NCBI GenBank assembly: GCA_002116315.1
Contig: KZ107841.1
Coordinates: 1,051,798 to 1,115,797 of the forward strand
Direction of reading: 5' to 3'
DNA: 64,000 nucleotides
DNA from: Epicoccum nigrum
Taxonomy: Eukaryota; Ascomycota; Dothideomycetes; Pleosporales; Didymellaceae
The position numbers were made by a program, and so were the translations under genes. Within the stretch, counting starts at the first letter, position 1, and every line of letters starts with the position of its first letter. Below, in pieces: positions 1-12,796 of this stretch. Under the pieces are notes generated by a model. It was not told the DNA's origin, searched no databases, and worked only from the letters and a program-made list of their open reading frames with translations.

Positions 1-2456
1 ACACGGGACAAGCGCCTTGTCGTTGCATACAAGCAAGGCTCTGCTCTCGGCATGTTCAGCGCATTGAGTGATCTGTACCACTACTACGGTCTGACCACAT
101 CGCGAAAGTACGTCGAGCAGTTCTCTAACGGCTACACCGTCATGTCCTTGTACCTCAGCCCCCTGGTTGGCACCGCGGGTGCCAAGTACCCTCCCATCGA
201 AGCCTCGATTCACCAAATCATCAAGGAGATCTCTCTGTTGTACTGCATCCCGCAGAACAAGTTTCAGACTCTGTTTGCTACTGGCAGGCTCAGTCTTCAG
301 GAAACCATTTATGCCCACTGCGTTTGGGTCTTCATCACCCACTTCCTCAACCGTCTTGGAAATGAGTACACAGCATTGTCATCCATCTTGGACCCCGAGA
401 ACAGCGCACACGCCGAGCTGCTCGCCAAACTGAAGCGCAGGTTGCGTGCCGAGACATTCACTGCCGACTACATCCTAGAGATCATCAACACGTACCCTGA
501 TCTTGTTCACACATTATACCTGTCTTTCGCCAACACCCACTATGTCCAGACGCGGGGCCAAGCAGATGACTTCCTTCCTACACTAAGTTACCTGCGTCTC
601 CAGGTCGACAAGGTCCAGACCGATGAGGAGCTGACCGACACCATTAACAAGGCTGTCGTCAACGACCACCACGAGATGGTCATGAACTCTTTTCGCATCT
701 TCAACAACTCTGTGCTGAAAACCAACTTCTACACCCCGACTAAGGTTGCCGTTAGCTTCCGCTTGAATCCTAGCTTCCTCCCACCTTCCGAGTATCCTCA
801 ACCTCTGTACGGCATGTTCCTTGTCATCGGATCTGAGTTCCGTGGGTTCCACCTCCGTTTCCGGGATATTGCCCGCGGTGGTATCCGTATCGTCAAGTCG
901 AGGTCTCAGGAAGCCTACTCCATCAATGCACGATCGCTGTTCGACGAGAACTACAACTTGGCGAATACACAACAGCGCAAGAACAAGGATATTCCTGAGG
1001 GCGGATCAAAGGGTGTTGTACTCCTTGACTTCAAGCACCAGGACAAGGCTGCTGGCGCTTTCGAGAAGTACATCGACAGTATCCTCGATCTTCTTCTTGT
1101 CCCCAATAGTCCTGGAATCAAGGACCCTATCGTCGACCTGCATGGCAAGGAGGAGATCCTTTTCATGGGCCCTGACGAGAATACTGCCGACCTTGTCGAC
1201 TGGGCGACTGAACACGCTAGGGTGCGAGGTGCCCCTTGGTGGAAGTCGTTCTTCACCGGTAAGAGTCCAAAGCTTGGTGGTATTCCTCACGACCGTTACG
1301 GCATGACTACACTGTCTGTCCGCGAGTTCGTCTTGGGTATCTACCGCAAGTTGAACCTTGACCCCAGCAAAGTGCGCAAGCTGCAGACAGGTGGACCAGA
1401 CGGTGATCTTGGCTCCAATGAGATCCTCCTCTCGAATGAGAAATACGTTTCCATTGTTGACGGCTCTGGTGTGCTTGTCGATCCCCAGGGTCTTGATCAC
1501 GCCGAGCTACTCCGTCTCGCCAAGAACCGTCAGATGATCAACAACTACGACGTTACCAAGCTGTCGAAGGAGGGCTACCGCGTACTTGTTGACGATACAA
1601 ATGTTCGTCTCCCATCTGGCGATCTAGTCTACAACGGCACTACTTTCCGTAACACGTTCCACTTGCGCTCCGACATCCAGTACGACACCTTTGTGCCTTG
1701 CGGTGGCCGTCCCGAGTCCATCGACCTCTCTTCTGCCAACAAACTCATTGTCGACGGCAAATGCATTATCCCTTACCTTGTCGAAGGCGCCAACCTCTTC
1801 ATCACCCAGGACGCCAAGCTGCGTTTGGAGAAGGCCGGTTGCATATTGTACAAGGATGCCTCCGCCAACAAGGGTGGTGTGACATCCTCATCGCTTGAAG
1901 TACTTGCCTCTCTCTCCTTCGACGACGAGTCGTTCGTCAAGCACATGTGTGTCGATGCCAATGGTGTAGCGCCCGAGTTCTACAATGCGTACGTGGCCGG
2001 CGTGCAGAAGATCATCCAGAACAATGCACGTCTTGAATTCGAGGCCATCTGGCGCGAGCACCAGGCCACCGGCCAGCCCCGCAGCATTCTGTCTGACACT
2101 CTTTCCAACGCCATCACCAAGCTAGACGAGGAGCTCCAGAACACCGATCTGTGGAACAACATTGCTTTCCGCCACTCGGTGCTGTCTGAGGCACTTCCTC
2201 CCCTACTGCTGCAGCAGATTGGTCTTGAGAAGATCATCGAACGGGTATGTGACCCACTCACTTCTGCTATCTACTTTCCTTGTTAACATTTCACCAGGTC
2301 CCAGACAACTACCTCCGCGCCATCTTCGGCTCCTACCTGGCCTCGCGCTTCGTGTACGAGTTTGGTTCCAACGCGTCGCAGTTCGCCTTCTTCGACTTCA
2401 TGAGCAAGAGGGTCGCCAAGGCTAATGCTCAGACTAACGGCGCTGTTGTGTTATAG
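1..2456 (+). CDS. GDH2: NAD-specific glutamate dehydrogenase, C-terminal part (5' truncated by window)
   Basis: Catabolic glutamate dehydrogenase, which deaminates glutamate to 2-oxoglutarate with NAD+. The reading frame is open from base 1, so the gene begins outside the window; the ATG at 52 is internal. Exon 1..2244 ends in phase 0, a 53-nt intron (2245-2297, GTATGT...CAG) follows, and the last exon 2298-2456 ends in ...NGAVVL-stop. About 800 residues are visible; the large fungal NAD enzyme is about 1,050. Recognisable are the substrate-side motif RFRDIARGGIRIV (nt about 859-897), GGSKGVVLLD (about 1003-1032) and the glycine-rich TGGPDGDLGSNEI (about 1387-1425) of the nucleotide-binding part. 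Convergent with the gene on the minus strand beyond 3195. Identification is firm; only the 5' end is missing. Confidence 0.93.
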
Positions 2457-3194
2457 TGCGCGCATATCGCCGTTGCGATAAAAGATGGAAAGTATAGTGC
2501 GACAGAGGGTCGGAACACTAGCGTTTTTATGCATAGATAAGGTCTCGGAGTTTTTGTGAAAGGGCTCAGTATATCAAAAGTTTCTACAGTCGATCAGCGC
2601 TTCGCTGTTAAGACGACAGAATAGTATAGTTCGGGATTACGCGAATGTAAATTCTGCTAATATATAATTTCACGTCTCAATAACCAGTTGCTGGCAAGGG
2701 TTCGATCTTCACTTCACGATAACAGCAATATTCAACCAAATTGTTCACGCCACTTGCTTCTGCACGTTGCCATATACTTAAATCTAGAATGATTTGAACG
2801 AGCAATGTTGATTGCAATGATTACGCCTACGAGGTAGAACAACTTGGCCTCCCATTCAATTCGCCCGCGCTTGCGCCAAACCAAAGCAAACCCTCGTATC
2901 CTGGGTCCGATTTCTCAGACAGACATACGCCTTCCCAACTCAATCGATTCCAGCCAAAGAGCAACGCCAGTGATGACTATATACGTACAAGAAACAATCC
3001 ATCCCCACACTTCTCTCGCCAACTAGCAATCAGAGAGTGCCCACTCACCCAAACTCTGCATCCAACAAGATCGATTCCAGCTCATCTTCGTAGCTCGAAG
3101 CCACAATTGAAGCCATTCAGTGAGCGGTGTCCCCAAGTTCGAAAGACCGAGTACAGGTGTTTCGAAAAAACCGTCTCAGTTTTAACGCGGTGAC
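2457..3194. other. Convergent intergenic region (GDH2 / coiled-coil gene)
   Basis: Tail-to-tail spacer of 738 bp holding both 3' untranslated regions. The longest open frame (2844-3026, 60 codons) has no family signal. I see no RNA gene or repeat here. Confidence 0.6.
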
Positions 3195-6100
3195 TCAACC
3201 AAACGTGCTTCCCGCCATACTCTCCTCCTCGGCAGCACGACGGAAGTAATCCGCATCAACGAGGGCGTGGTGCTCGAGGTCAGCCGTGGGTGGCTCAGTG
3301 CCGAGGCCAGAGTCGGTGGGCGCAAAGTTCTTGGGGTTCTCCTTCATCTCTTGCGCGACCGCCGCAACCGCGCGGTCAATGGCGGACTCGGTGGGCTCAG
3401 ATAGATCCGAGACCTCAGAGGCGGTGACGCCGGACACCTCTGAGCCATTGAGCTTGGCCGTCTCGGTTTCGCTTTCCTCTTCCGACTCGGACTCGGACTC
3501 GGACTCTGAGGCTCCTTCGACTGTGCTCTCTGCAGGTGCGATTGAGCGAGCAACAGTAGAGCCATACGACGTACGGCGGTCGACATCGCTGCCAGTCATG
3601 TAGGAGCCGGAGTCGTATGTGTATTCGCTGCCGTACTGTGAGCGGGCATCGTCGCCTGGCGTCTCACCCTCTTCGTGACTAGCGGCGTAATTTGACTCGC
3701 TGGCGACACTGTAGCGACGCTCAGTGCCTGCATCGCTCTGGGCATCATCATCATCATCATGTGTTGAAGCAGGGGCTTGAGTCTCTGGCTCTGGCTCAGC
3801 CTCTTCGATCAGTGGAGCGTTCTCCTTGTTGGCGACGACAGCGCTGGGGCGACCACTCCAGTCAGGTTTGCGAGGGCTAGTCTTCACTGAGTGGGCGCGC
3901 TTGAGACCAGCGCTGGTGTTGGCAGCGACAGGTGCGAGGTAAGTCTTTGCTGCTGGGGGAGCATTGCCACTGATCTGACTTAGAGAGAAGATGCGGCGGT
4001 CGGCAGAGCTATTGGGAGCGCTGCGGCGTATGGCCGGGCGAGGCTTGAGAGCCAAGTTGACTGCATTTGCGGCTGTGTTAGGCGGCAGGGAGCGCTCAGC
4101 ACCGCCGTCGACACTCATGCGCTTCTTCAACTTACTAGGACTTGTCGAACCCTTAGCGATCATCAAAGCTCGAGAATGATTCATGATGCCATCCAAGATG
4201 CGACGCTCGAGAGCGTCGGCCTTGGTGTCCATCATGTGCAGTTCTTCGCGACGAATTTCGAGTGCAGTACGAAGAGAAGACACCTCTCCAGTAAGGCGGA
4301 CCTTCTGGTTGGCAAGGTTTTCGCGTTCTGCTTGTAGAGAAGCAACGATGGCGAGCAGAGAGTCCTTCTCCTCCTTGAGCTCATGCATAGCACGATCCTT
4401 CTCTTCCTTCAGCTCGGCCATTACACGTGCCTTCTCCTCCTTCAACTCTTGCAGAACGTGATCCTTTTCTGCCTTCAAGTCATCGAGCTCGGTATATAAC
4501 TGTTCCTTGTATGCCTCTTTTTCAGTTTTCAAGTTCTCAAGATCGGCCTGGAGCTGCTCCTTCTGGGCAGAGCGGCGTTCGACCAGTAACGCAAGCTCCT
4601 CTGCCTCACGCTCCTTGGACTCGTTACCCTCCAAGGTGAGCTGTGTTTGCTTGGCAACAAAGTCACTTATCTCAACTGCCGTGGCCTTTACCTGGGCATT
4701 AATCTCATCGAGGCGCTCGAGCTGGCCAGCTGCCTTTGTAGCATCATCTGCATGAATAAGCAACTTGTCGAGCTTTTCCTGCAGATGAGCGTCATCAAAC
4801 TTCTCAGGCTCTGGTGGAGGAGCAGGGAGGAGCTTAGGCAGATTCTCGAAGTGGTTTTGAATCTCGAGAGAGCGTGCCTTGGCTTCTTCATTCATAGCAC
4901 GAGTGTGCTCGTCAGCCTCATCTTTGGACTTCTGTGCGTGGTCATAATGCGCTTTGACGAGGGCTTCGATTTCGCGCAGTGCCATCATGAACTTGGGGTT
5001 ATGCTCAGTGATCTCGTCCTGAAGCCCAGTGAATATGGTTTCGATGTTCTTTAACTCGTCGCGGGTCTGCGAGTGCTCCGACTTGTCCTCAAGCTTCCGC
5101 TCTTCGAACTTGGCCACAACAACATCGATTTTCTCCATGGAGCCGTCCAGTTTTTCGAATGCCGTGGCGGAGTCGGTACCCATCTTTGTCTGGTGCTCCT
5201 CAAAACGCTCGTTCATGCCAGCTATGGTTGCGCCAAGCGTATCGATTGTCAGGCGCAGCTCTTCAGCCATCGTCTTGGTTGTCTCGAGGATCTTCTCCTG
5301 CTCTTCGGCCTTCTCCTTCATGACACGAGCCTGTTCGTCTGCCAGGAGCTGAGCATCGTCGTACTTGGCCATCAGGGTGTTGAACTTGTCCTCCAGCTTC
5401 TCGGTGAAGTCAGTAACGATGGCGGTCTTGATCTCATCGTGCTTCTCGAGGTGAAGTGCGGACTTCTCAGCGTGGCCGTTTTGCAGCCCCTCGAAAGAAC
5501 CATGGGCACGCTCAAATTCGCGTGTCAAAGTCTCCATCAGCTCCTTGACATCAGCGGTGACATTGTTGGCGCCGATAGATTCCTCAAGAGCTGCTAGAGA
5601 TGATTTCAGGCCTTCAACAGATCCGCCCTCGTTGAAATTAGCCAATACCTCCTCCTTCATGGTGTCCAAAGCAGTCTTGACCTCAGTGATGTTCACAACG
5701 AGGCTTTCGGCTTCGTGTCGACGGTCATCAAAGTTCTTTGCAGTCTTAAGAATATCCTCTTCGTACGTGTCCTTCATCTTTTCGTGGCTTTCGCGGAACT
5801 CGTGGATCAGGCCAGTTAGCTGCTCCATGTCTGCCTTCGATGGGATTTCTTCAGGATCAGGGATCTTCATGTCGTCGAGCTTGGCCTTGAGATCATCCAC
5901 CAGGAGAGAGACAGCATCTACATCAGCTTTGGTGGCCTGTGGATTTTCATCGTCAGCTTTCGCTGCCTTCATCTCGTCAAGAACTGTTTTGATATCGTCG
6001 GCGATGACCTGCACAACAGTCACATCGGTCTTTGTTGCACCCTCCTCCTCGAACTTCTTTGCGAGAGCATCTAGTGCATCGGACGTGGTTCGCACAACCA

Positions 6101-9100
6101 ACTCGACATCTTCCAAGTTCTCCTTGGTTACCGCGGTGGCAGGATCAGGGAAGACGAGCTCCTCGATCTTGGCTTTGGTGTTGGCGACAAGTGTCTCGAT
6201 GGCATCTGTATCTTCCTTCTTGGCAAGGCCGTCCAGCACTGGTCCAGATGCCTCACGCTCCTGCAAGGCAAGGACCGACGCCTGCACCTCCTTCAGCATG
6301 GCTTCAATGGAAACAATATCGTCCTTCATAGCCGCAGCAGGAGCATCATCTGCCTTGGCGGCTGCAACAGGGGTTTGCATATTCGCGTCCATAGACTCAA
6401 CCTTGGCATGAATTTGGGAAAGAATAAACTCCATCTTGTCGACATCATTGCGTTGAGTGGAGTCGGCGACGATTTCACGACTTGTAGTCTCTTCAAGCCC
6501 ATCGGTCTTCTCTGTGGTAGCTGGCTCGTGAGGGATCTCTCGGTTGCCAGCTGGTCCATCGCTGGGAACTTCGGCAAGTACCATCTCATTTCCAGTGGGA
6601 ACAGCATCGTCGACCTCGAGCTCAACCTCCGGAGCTGGCGGCGAGGATGGAGTCTTGCTCTTCAGAAGGGCGACGTCCTCACGTAGAGTAGCGATACCCT
6701 CCTTAAGGGTGTCAAGAATCTCATAAGACACTGTCATATCGATAGGACTGCTGTTAAGCTTGGTGATATCTGCACGCAATCCCTCGAGACCGTCATTAAG
6801 AGCGTCAACAACCTCGCCAGAAGAAGTACTATCGCGGGGACCATCAAGCTTCTTCTCGAGATGCGATCGAAGATCGTCAAGGCCAAGACGAACAGCCTCC
6901 AAGACCTCTTCGGTGTCAGCACGTCCGTGTTGTCGAGTTAGTCCATCGGACTGGCGAATCTGCTCGAGCTCTCCGCGGAAGGCTTCCAAGAGTTCTTCAT
7001 TGATACTTGCAGACGCAGAAGCGGTCTTCATCTCCTCGAGACTGCTGTTGATGGCATCCAAGATCTCTGCTTGGTCCTTATTGCCGACAGGGACAAGAGC
7101 GTCACCAAGGGTCTCGCGCAGATGGGCAAACTCTTCCTTTATTGCAGCCAGGAGTTCATCGCCGGGCGTTGAAGTAGCAGTGGCCTCGCGGAGACCAATC
7201 TGCAGCCCATCGAACCCGGCCTCCAGCTTCTCAAGGAGATCGTTCTTGTGACCCGCGGTATCTCCAAGGATGACTTCCTTGAGCTGGTCAAATTCGTGCT
7301 TTAAGGCCTCGTTAATGTCTTCATTTGACTCGGGATCTTCACTGCGCAGAGCAACCTGTGAGTTCATTTCGTCGAAGCCGGCCTTCAGTGCGGCAAGAAG
7401 TTCGTCCTTGTCCCCGGAAGTACCGGAAAGCTTCGCGCCCAGACCTTCGTGAAGGTTTTCAAGCTCGGTCTTGATGAAAGTAACCATGTCGCCGCGACTC
7501 CACTCCTGATCGCCGCGAGGACCTTCAGCAACGTATCCTTGTACGTCTTCGCGTAGTTTGTCGAGCTCAACGCGAAGGTTGTCGATAATGACATCTTGTT
7601 GAGTCGCGTCAGAGGCTTTGTCGAGATGACCTTGGATATCAGCCCCGAGCTTGTCGAGTCCATCGTGCAACGCGTCAAGAACTTGCTCGGTGTCGCGTCC
7701 GTTGGCCGCGGAGTACGCCTTGAATTCCGTGTGCATACTGTCGACCAGAGACTGGATGCGTTGCACAACAAGCTCGTTGTTGGCGTCGACATCAGGCTGC
7801 GAAGCCTCCAGACCAGCCTTGACGGCGTCAAATAGAGCTTCCTGGGGAATCTCAACTTCTTGCGGTCCGAATTCATGTGTAGAGAGAGCTTCCTTAATTG
7901 TATCCAGAAGTACGTCACGGCTAAGATCGCCCATCTGTGATTGCTGCTGCGGGATGAGAGACGGCTTGAGTTCTTCGAGTGAATCACGCACAGCCATCAA
8001 GATTTCCTCGCGGATCTCGTTTGCCTCGTTGACAGGTGGGGGGAGGCGTAGTTGCTGTAGCGACTCTTGCACGATCTCTCCGATCTCTTCCCTTGTCACA
8101 ACACCTGAACCACTGTAGTCCTGCAGACCTTCACGGAGACACTGCAAGATCTCATCGCGCTCAAGGCCGAACTGCTGAATCTCGACATTGGGCTTCATCT
8201 CGACACTATCGTAGGCCTCGCGGATCGCGTTCACGATGGCTTCCTTGTCGAGAGGCGCGCCTTGCGCAGAATACTGGTCTAGACCCCGTTCCTCTAGAGC
8301 GTGCTTAACAACATCGTACACTTCGTTGTTATCGACAGTGCCGCGTGTGACAACAGAGGACATCGACTGCCTTCTCCGCTCTCGCATGGCTTTATCCATG
8401 TGTTCCTTGAGGTCGTCGAGGCCGTCCTGAATGATGGCACTGATTTCCTGTGCAGTTTGCTCGGGATCGACATGCGGCTGCTCTGCTTTGGCTTGCTCTG
8501 CCTCCTCAATCTTCCGAGCTAGTTCGCGGCCCATCCCAAGAACTTCACCTCGCAACTCCTGGACAAGAGTTTTTGTGGCCATTGTGATGCACCCGTTATC
8601 AGCAGCACTGTCCTTGACCTTGCGCAGATAATTCAACACATCCTCATTGATGAGGTCAGCCGGCTTGACGCTGTTGTAGTTCTGCGAATAGCCGTCCGAA
8701 ACTGTGCGTGTAAGGGCGCCGGATCCGGGAGAGTGTTGGAAAGAGGCTGATCCTGGAGGCGCGAGGTTGTTGGCCGAAGAACCTGACTTGACAAATTCGA
8801 CCAGTTCTGATACCTTCTGTGCAGTATCACCATTGGCCTTCTCAACGATCACCTGGAGGTTGGCAATCAGCCTTTCTTGACCATCCTTGGTTACCATTTC
8901 GCGAATTATCTTCTCGAGCATGGCAACACTGGCTGCACCCTCAACAGAGTACGGATTGGGACTCCCCATTCTGTCATCGGCCCAGCCACCTGGAGACGAC
9001 ATGCGGGGAAATGTGAACTGCTTTGTTGGTGTCATGTGGGGGTCGTGGAGGTTCAAGGGTGCAGATCGTGCCTCGTCCACTGCGGCGGCGGCGGCAGCAG

Positions 9101-10043
9101 CAGCCCTCTGCTTCTCGTTCATGTTGCTCAAGAGGTCCTTGAGCGACTTGCGGATGTCCTCGTCTCGACTGTTGGTTGCCTCCTTCAGGCTGATGAGATC
9201 TGTAGCGTTGTCTTTACTTCGGCGACTGAGCTGCGACATATCTTTTTGCAGGCTTGATACAATGTTTGTAATACTGAGCAGCTGTGTAGAGATGGAGTCC
9301 AGAGGCTGCGAAGGCGCCGGAGTGGGTGTGGAAGAGTTGGTGACGTTCTGGAGAGGAGGATCCAGAATGTGCGGAGGAATAGTCATGGTCTGCAGCGCCT
9401 TCATGGTGGCAGATGGTGGTGTGTTCTCGCCGAGAATGGCTCTGTGGCTAGGGCGAGTGGTGGGAGTGTGTGTCAGGTCATAGGCAGACGGTGAACGGCC
9501 GAACTGGTCAAACCTTGCGTCCAGCTCCTTGCCAAAGTAGTCGCTCTCGCGCGATCGGGCGCCATCTCGGGTCTTGGGACGCTCGGGCGATCTCTCGGGC
9601 GACTTGTGTGTGTCGAGATAGCTTCGTAGGTCACGAATGCCGCTGGGTTGTAACGACTGCATGCGCTTGTGCTGGTTGCCTTTGACAAGCGAGCGTTCTG
9701 AAGATCGTGGTGGCATTGGGTTTGTTGTGTACGAGCTGGTGGGCAAGCTCTCCCGGGCCTTCTCCTCCAGTGCCTTTGCTGCGCGCATTATCGCGGCCGA
9801 TGTGTTGGGACGAGTGGTGAGTGTGGGCGAGCCGGGGTTCATGGGCAGCGGTGGAGGGGCTCGATCTGGGTCGGCACTATCCCACCTAGAGAGAGGTCAG
9901 TCGCGTGTGGACGACGCGCCGCGTCGTGCGGAGCGCGTGTGGAAGACATACATGGGGATGGTCCTGTCCATGGAGGAGAACGAGGACCCGTGGTGGCGGA
10001 CGAGGTCCCGGTCCTGGGAGTGTTCGCGCTCCATTGAGGACAT
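3195..10043 (-). CDS. Giant coiled-coil protein with degenerate amphipathic repeats, function unknown
   Basis: Two-exon gene: a short first exon 10043-9952 (MSSMEREHSQD...), a 66-nt intron (9951-9886, GTATGT...CTAG) and one long exon 9885-3195, giving about 2,260 residues. The splice restores WDSADPDRAPPPLP just before the ATG at 9842, so that ATG is internal. The N-terminal 400 residues are Ser/Pro-rich and disordered. The middle (nt about 8250-6650) contains about 20 degenerate copies of an amphipathic unit resembling (V/I/L)L-(D/E)A-(L/I/V)-xxGLD-xL. Long coiled coil follows, including three perfect-length 11-residue repeats of the type xxELKEEKxxx (nt about 4370-4470). The C-terminal 300 residues are acidic and Ser/Glu-rich with a terminal ADYFRRAAEEESMAGSTFG. 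No catalytic domain is visible. A scaffold, organelle-tethering or cytoskeletal role is inference only. Confidence 0.85.
4370..4470 (-). repeat. Hendecad (11-residue) coiled-coil repeat inside the giant protein
   Basis: Three consecutive 11-residue units, LQELKEEKARV, MAELKEEKDRA and MHELKEEKDSL, preceded by a looser fourth. At DNA level these are 33-bp imperfect tandem repeats. An 11-residue period is typical of right-handed or straight coiled coils. Confidence 0.8.
6650..8250 (-). repeat. About 20 degenerate amphipathic helix repeats inside the giant protein
   Basis: Successive segments such as ILQCLREGLQDYSG, ILMAVRDSLEELKPS, VLDALHDGLDKLGAD, LLAALKAGFDEMNSQV, LLEKLEAGFDGLQIGL, VLEAVRLGLDDLRSHL and ILDTLKEGIATLREDV share a pattern of hydrophobic pairs, Glu/Asp, and a Gly-Leu/Phe-Asp centre. 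Spacing is irregular, about 25-55 residues, so they are visible at protein level but not as DNA repeats. Confidence 0.7.
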
Positions 10044-11000
10044 TGCGTCTGGGCCCAAGTGACCAAGTGACTGCAACAGGTGGTGTGGAATGTATGTGAT
10101 GTTATCGATGGACTGGCACAGGGTAGGGCAGGCCTGGGCAGAATCAAACGAGAAATGCAGATGCAGGGGAGGTGTGGGCGAACGATCAGGTAGTTCTGGT
10201 TCGGCGGTCCAGCGCTGGGGTATAATATGGGGTCGTGAGGTCGTGAGTGTGGATGGATGTGCTGGTGTGCTGTACGTCGCGCCCAAGCCGAGTGACAGCA
10301 GTCGCGATGCACATGTACACAGTAGATATGTGGTACAACAGCAGACAGTAGTGCGGGTGGTAGGGAACTAGAGGCAGGTACTGTCATGCACGCTTGTTTG
10401 TAAACATGGGCGCCACGGCTCGGGAAGGAACGTCATTCGCCAGCCCGCGCGCGACAGCTCACCACACCACCAACCACCTCACCGACTTGTCACCGTGGCA
10501 GCGCTTCTGGGAGGCTGGAGCCGCACTGCAGCGCCTGGTCTATGCTGGGCCGCCGTGGTTCGCAGAGACTAGGTAATTGTCACGTAGCGCAGCAGTGCCA
10601 GTGCGACAGATGCCCCAGGTGTTGCAGTTCTGGTTCGACGCATCGCATCGCATCGCATCGTTGCCATGGGGGGGCTGGCCGAAGCCGTGACGCTGCTGTG
10701 ATTGGTTGCGGCGGGCACTGGTCAGTGGTTACTGGTACATATGTAACTGCAGCGAGTGAGGTGGGGCGGGGGACGAGGGCGCCTTGGCCAAGGGAAGGCC
10801 GCCGCCGCCGCCGCCGCCGCCGCAGCGCAGTGAGTGCTGTGATGTACCTACATGCTAGCTTGTGCCTCGCCAACCCAGCTGTCCACACCCACCACATCGC
10901 CGCCCATCCCATCGCACGCAGCACATCCCAAGCATCCACGTCACGTCACGTCACGTCACATCCCACCCGCAGCCCGCCGTCACGCCCCCCACACCCCAGC
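10044..11000. promoter_or_regulatory. Divergent promoter between the coiled-coil gene and RPN6
   Basis: A 957-bp head-to-head intergenic region. It contains simple tandem tracts: four CATCG units at 10641-10660, a GCC tract at about 10799-10823, and four CACGT units at 10937-10956, 45-65 bp before the RPN6 start. The CACGT block overlaps the likely RPN6 leader. No coding signal. Confidence 0.6.
10937..10956. repeat. CACGT x4 tandem repeat
   Basis: Four direct copies of CACGT, giving overlapping TCACGT/ACGTCA motifs that resemble bZIP or bHLH half-sites, just upstream of the RPN6 ATG. Whether it is a regulatory element or slippage is unknown. Confidence 0.7.
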
Positions 11001-12324
11001 ATGGCTGCCGCAGACACGGGCAAGCGGATAGAGGAGGCGCAGAAGCTGGCCCCAACCGAACCCGCAAAGGCCGAGAAGATATACCAGGAAGTGCTCCAGC
11101 AGAACCCCGGCAGCAACGAGGCCGCCATCAAGCACTACGAGACGGCGCTGGTGTCGCTGGGCGAGCTGTACCGCGACCAGAAGAAGGTGGATGCCCTCGC
11201 AGAGCTGGTCAAGCAGGCGAGGTCGGTGCTGTCATCGTTTGCCAAGGCGAAGACATCGAAGCTCGGTATGCTCACTGCAGCTCGAAGCATAACCAAGCTC
11301 AGCTAACCGCCCCGCAGTCCGACAGCTCCTCGACCTCTTCACCACCATCCCCAACACTACCGACACCCAGATCTCCGTCACAAAGGCATGCATAGAGTGG
11401 GCCGTCTCCGAGCGGAGAGGCTTCCTGCGCCAGAACCTCGAGACCCGCCTCGTGTCGCTGTACATGGCCAAGCAGTCCTACTACGAGGCCCTGGCCCTCA
11501 TCAATAGCCTGCTGAAGGAGCTGAAGCGTCTGGACGACAAGCTCGTCCTGGTCGAAGTCCAGCTCCTGGAATCACGAGTCTACCACGCCCTTGGCAACAT
11601 CCCCAAGGGTCGCGCCGCCCTCACATCCGCACGAACCTCGGCCGCTTCCGTATACACCCCTCCTCTGCTACAGGCCGGGTTGGACATGCAGAGCGGTATG
11701 CTGCACGCCGAGGATGGCGACTTCAACACATCTTTCTCCTACTTCATCGAGGCTATGGAGGGCTACCACTCGCAAGATGAGGAGCAGAAGGCCACGTCGG
11801 CACTCCAGTACATGCTGCTCTGCAAGATCATGCTGAACCTGGGCGACGACGTCACCACCCTCATGACCTCGAAGCACGCCGTCAAATACGCTGGAAAGCG
11901 CCTGGATGCCATGAAGGCCGTCGCAAGAGCACACACAAACCGCAGCCTGGAGGAGTACGAGAGTGCCTTGACCGAGTACCGCCAGGAGCTGGGCAGCGAC
12001 CGCTTCATCACAAGCCATCTCCGCCGTCTCTACGACAACATGTTGGAGCAGAACCTGATCAAGGTCATCGAGCCCTATAGCAGAGTCGAGATCGACCACG
12101 TCGCCAAGATGGTCGGCCTCGACACCGTGCAGGTCGAGCGCAAGTTGTCGCAGATGATCCTCGACAAGGTCATTATTGGCGTTCTGGACCAGGGCGCTGG
12201 ATGCTTGATTGTCTACGACGAATCGGAACGCGACAAAGGGTATGATGCCGCGCTGAGCACCATCGAGAAGCTGAACAGCGTTGTCGAGGTCCTGTACACC
12301 AACCAGGCTTCCATGTTGGAATAG
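11001..12324 (+). CDS. RPN6: 26S proteasome regulatory lid subunit Rpn6 (PSMD11)
   Basis: Lid subunit that clamps the 19S lid to base and core particle; nuclear and cytosolic. Exon 1 is 11001-11265, the intron 11266-11317 (52 nt, GTATGC...GCAG), exon 2 11318-12324; 423 residues, matching the 420-435 of the family. The N-terminal half is TPR-like helical repeat (EAQKLAPTEPAKAEKIYQEVL, then VSLYMAKQSYYEALALINSLL). The C-terminal third is a PCI domain ending in the winged-helix stretch VEIDHVAKMVGLDTVQVERK and a final helix. The start is the ATG followed by MAAADTGKRIEEAQ; the longer upstream frame is a chance extension through the promoter. Convergent with ATG7. Confidence 0.96.
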
Positions 12325-12796
12325 ACGACACGTAGAAAAGCGGAAATCGCAGGCACACACACTCTTGCAAACCCGGAGCTATGTACTATAGAGATATGGA
12401 CAGCTGCCTCTTGCGCAGTCAAACGTAATGAGCATCATGACAAGATGGTAGCCAATGACGGTACATGGTCAATTAGAAAGCACTTCGTACGGTGCGCGCG
12501 CTAAAGCAAGCATCTAAATACCTACCCACACCTTCTTCACTCTTCCACACCCTCTTGGCAATTGATAGGTGAGACTTGTCGCACTGCAGCACTGACAGTC
12601 GCATGCAGCTATGCTTTGCCAACGTGTATGTATTCATCTAACATGTGAAATCCAAGCAAGACAGCTCTACTGCACTTTAAAAACACGCCTAGAACCTGAT
12701 CCACTCGCCAGGCTTGCAGTAACGCCCAAACTCTTCATAAAGCCATAACTCCCGTCGAACCACAACCTTGGAACCCCACTTACAACGTGTGACGCA
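12325..12796. other. Convergent intergenic region (RPN6 / ATG7)
   Basis: A 472-bp tail-to-tail spacer containing the two 3' ends. No open frame or structured RNA is apparent. Confidence 0.6.

Noticed and set aside
5545..6411. 288-codon plus-strand Ser-rich frame and neighbours inside 3.2-9.8 kb
   Set aside because: Antisense shadow of Glu/Asp/Lys-rich coiled-coil codons.
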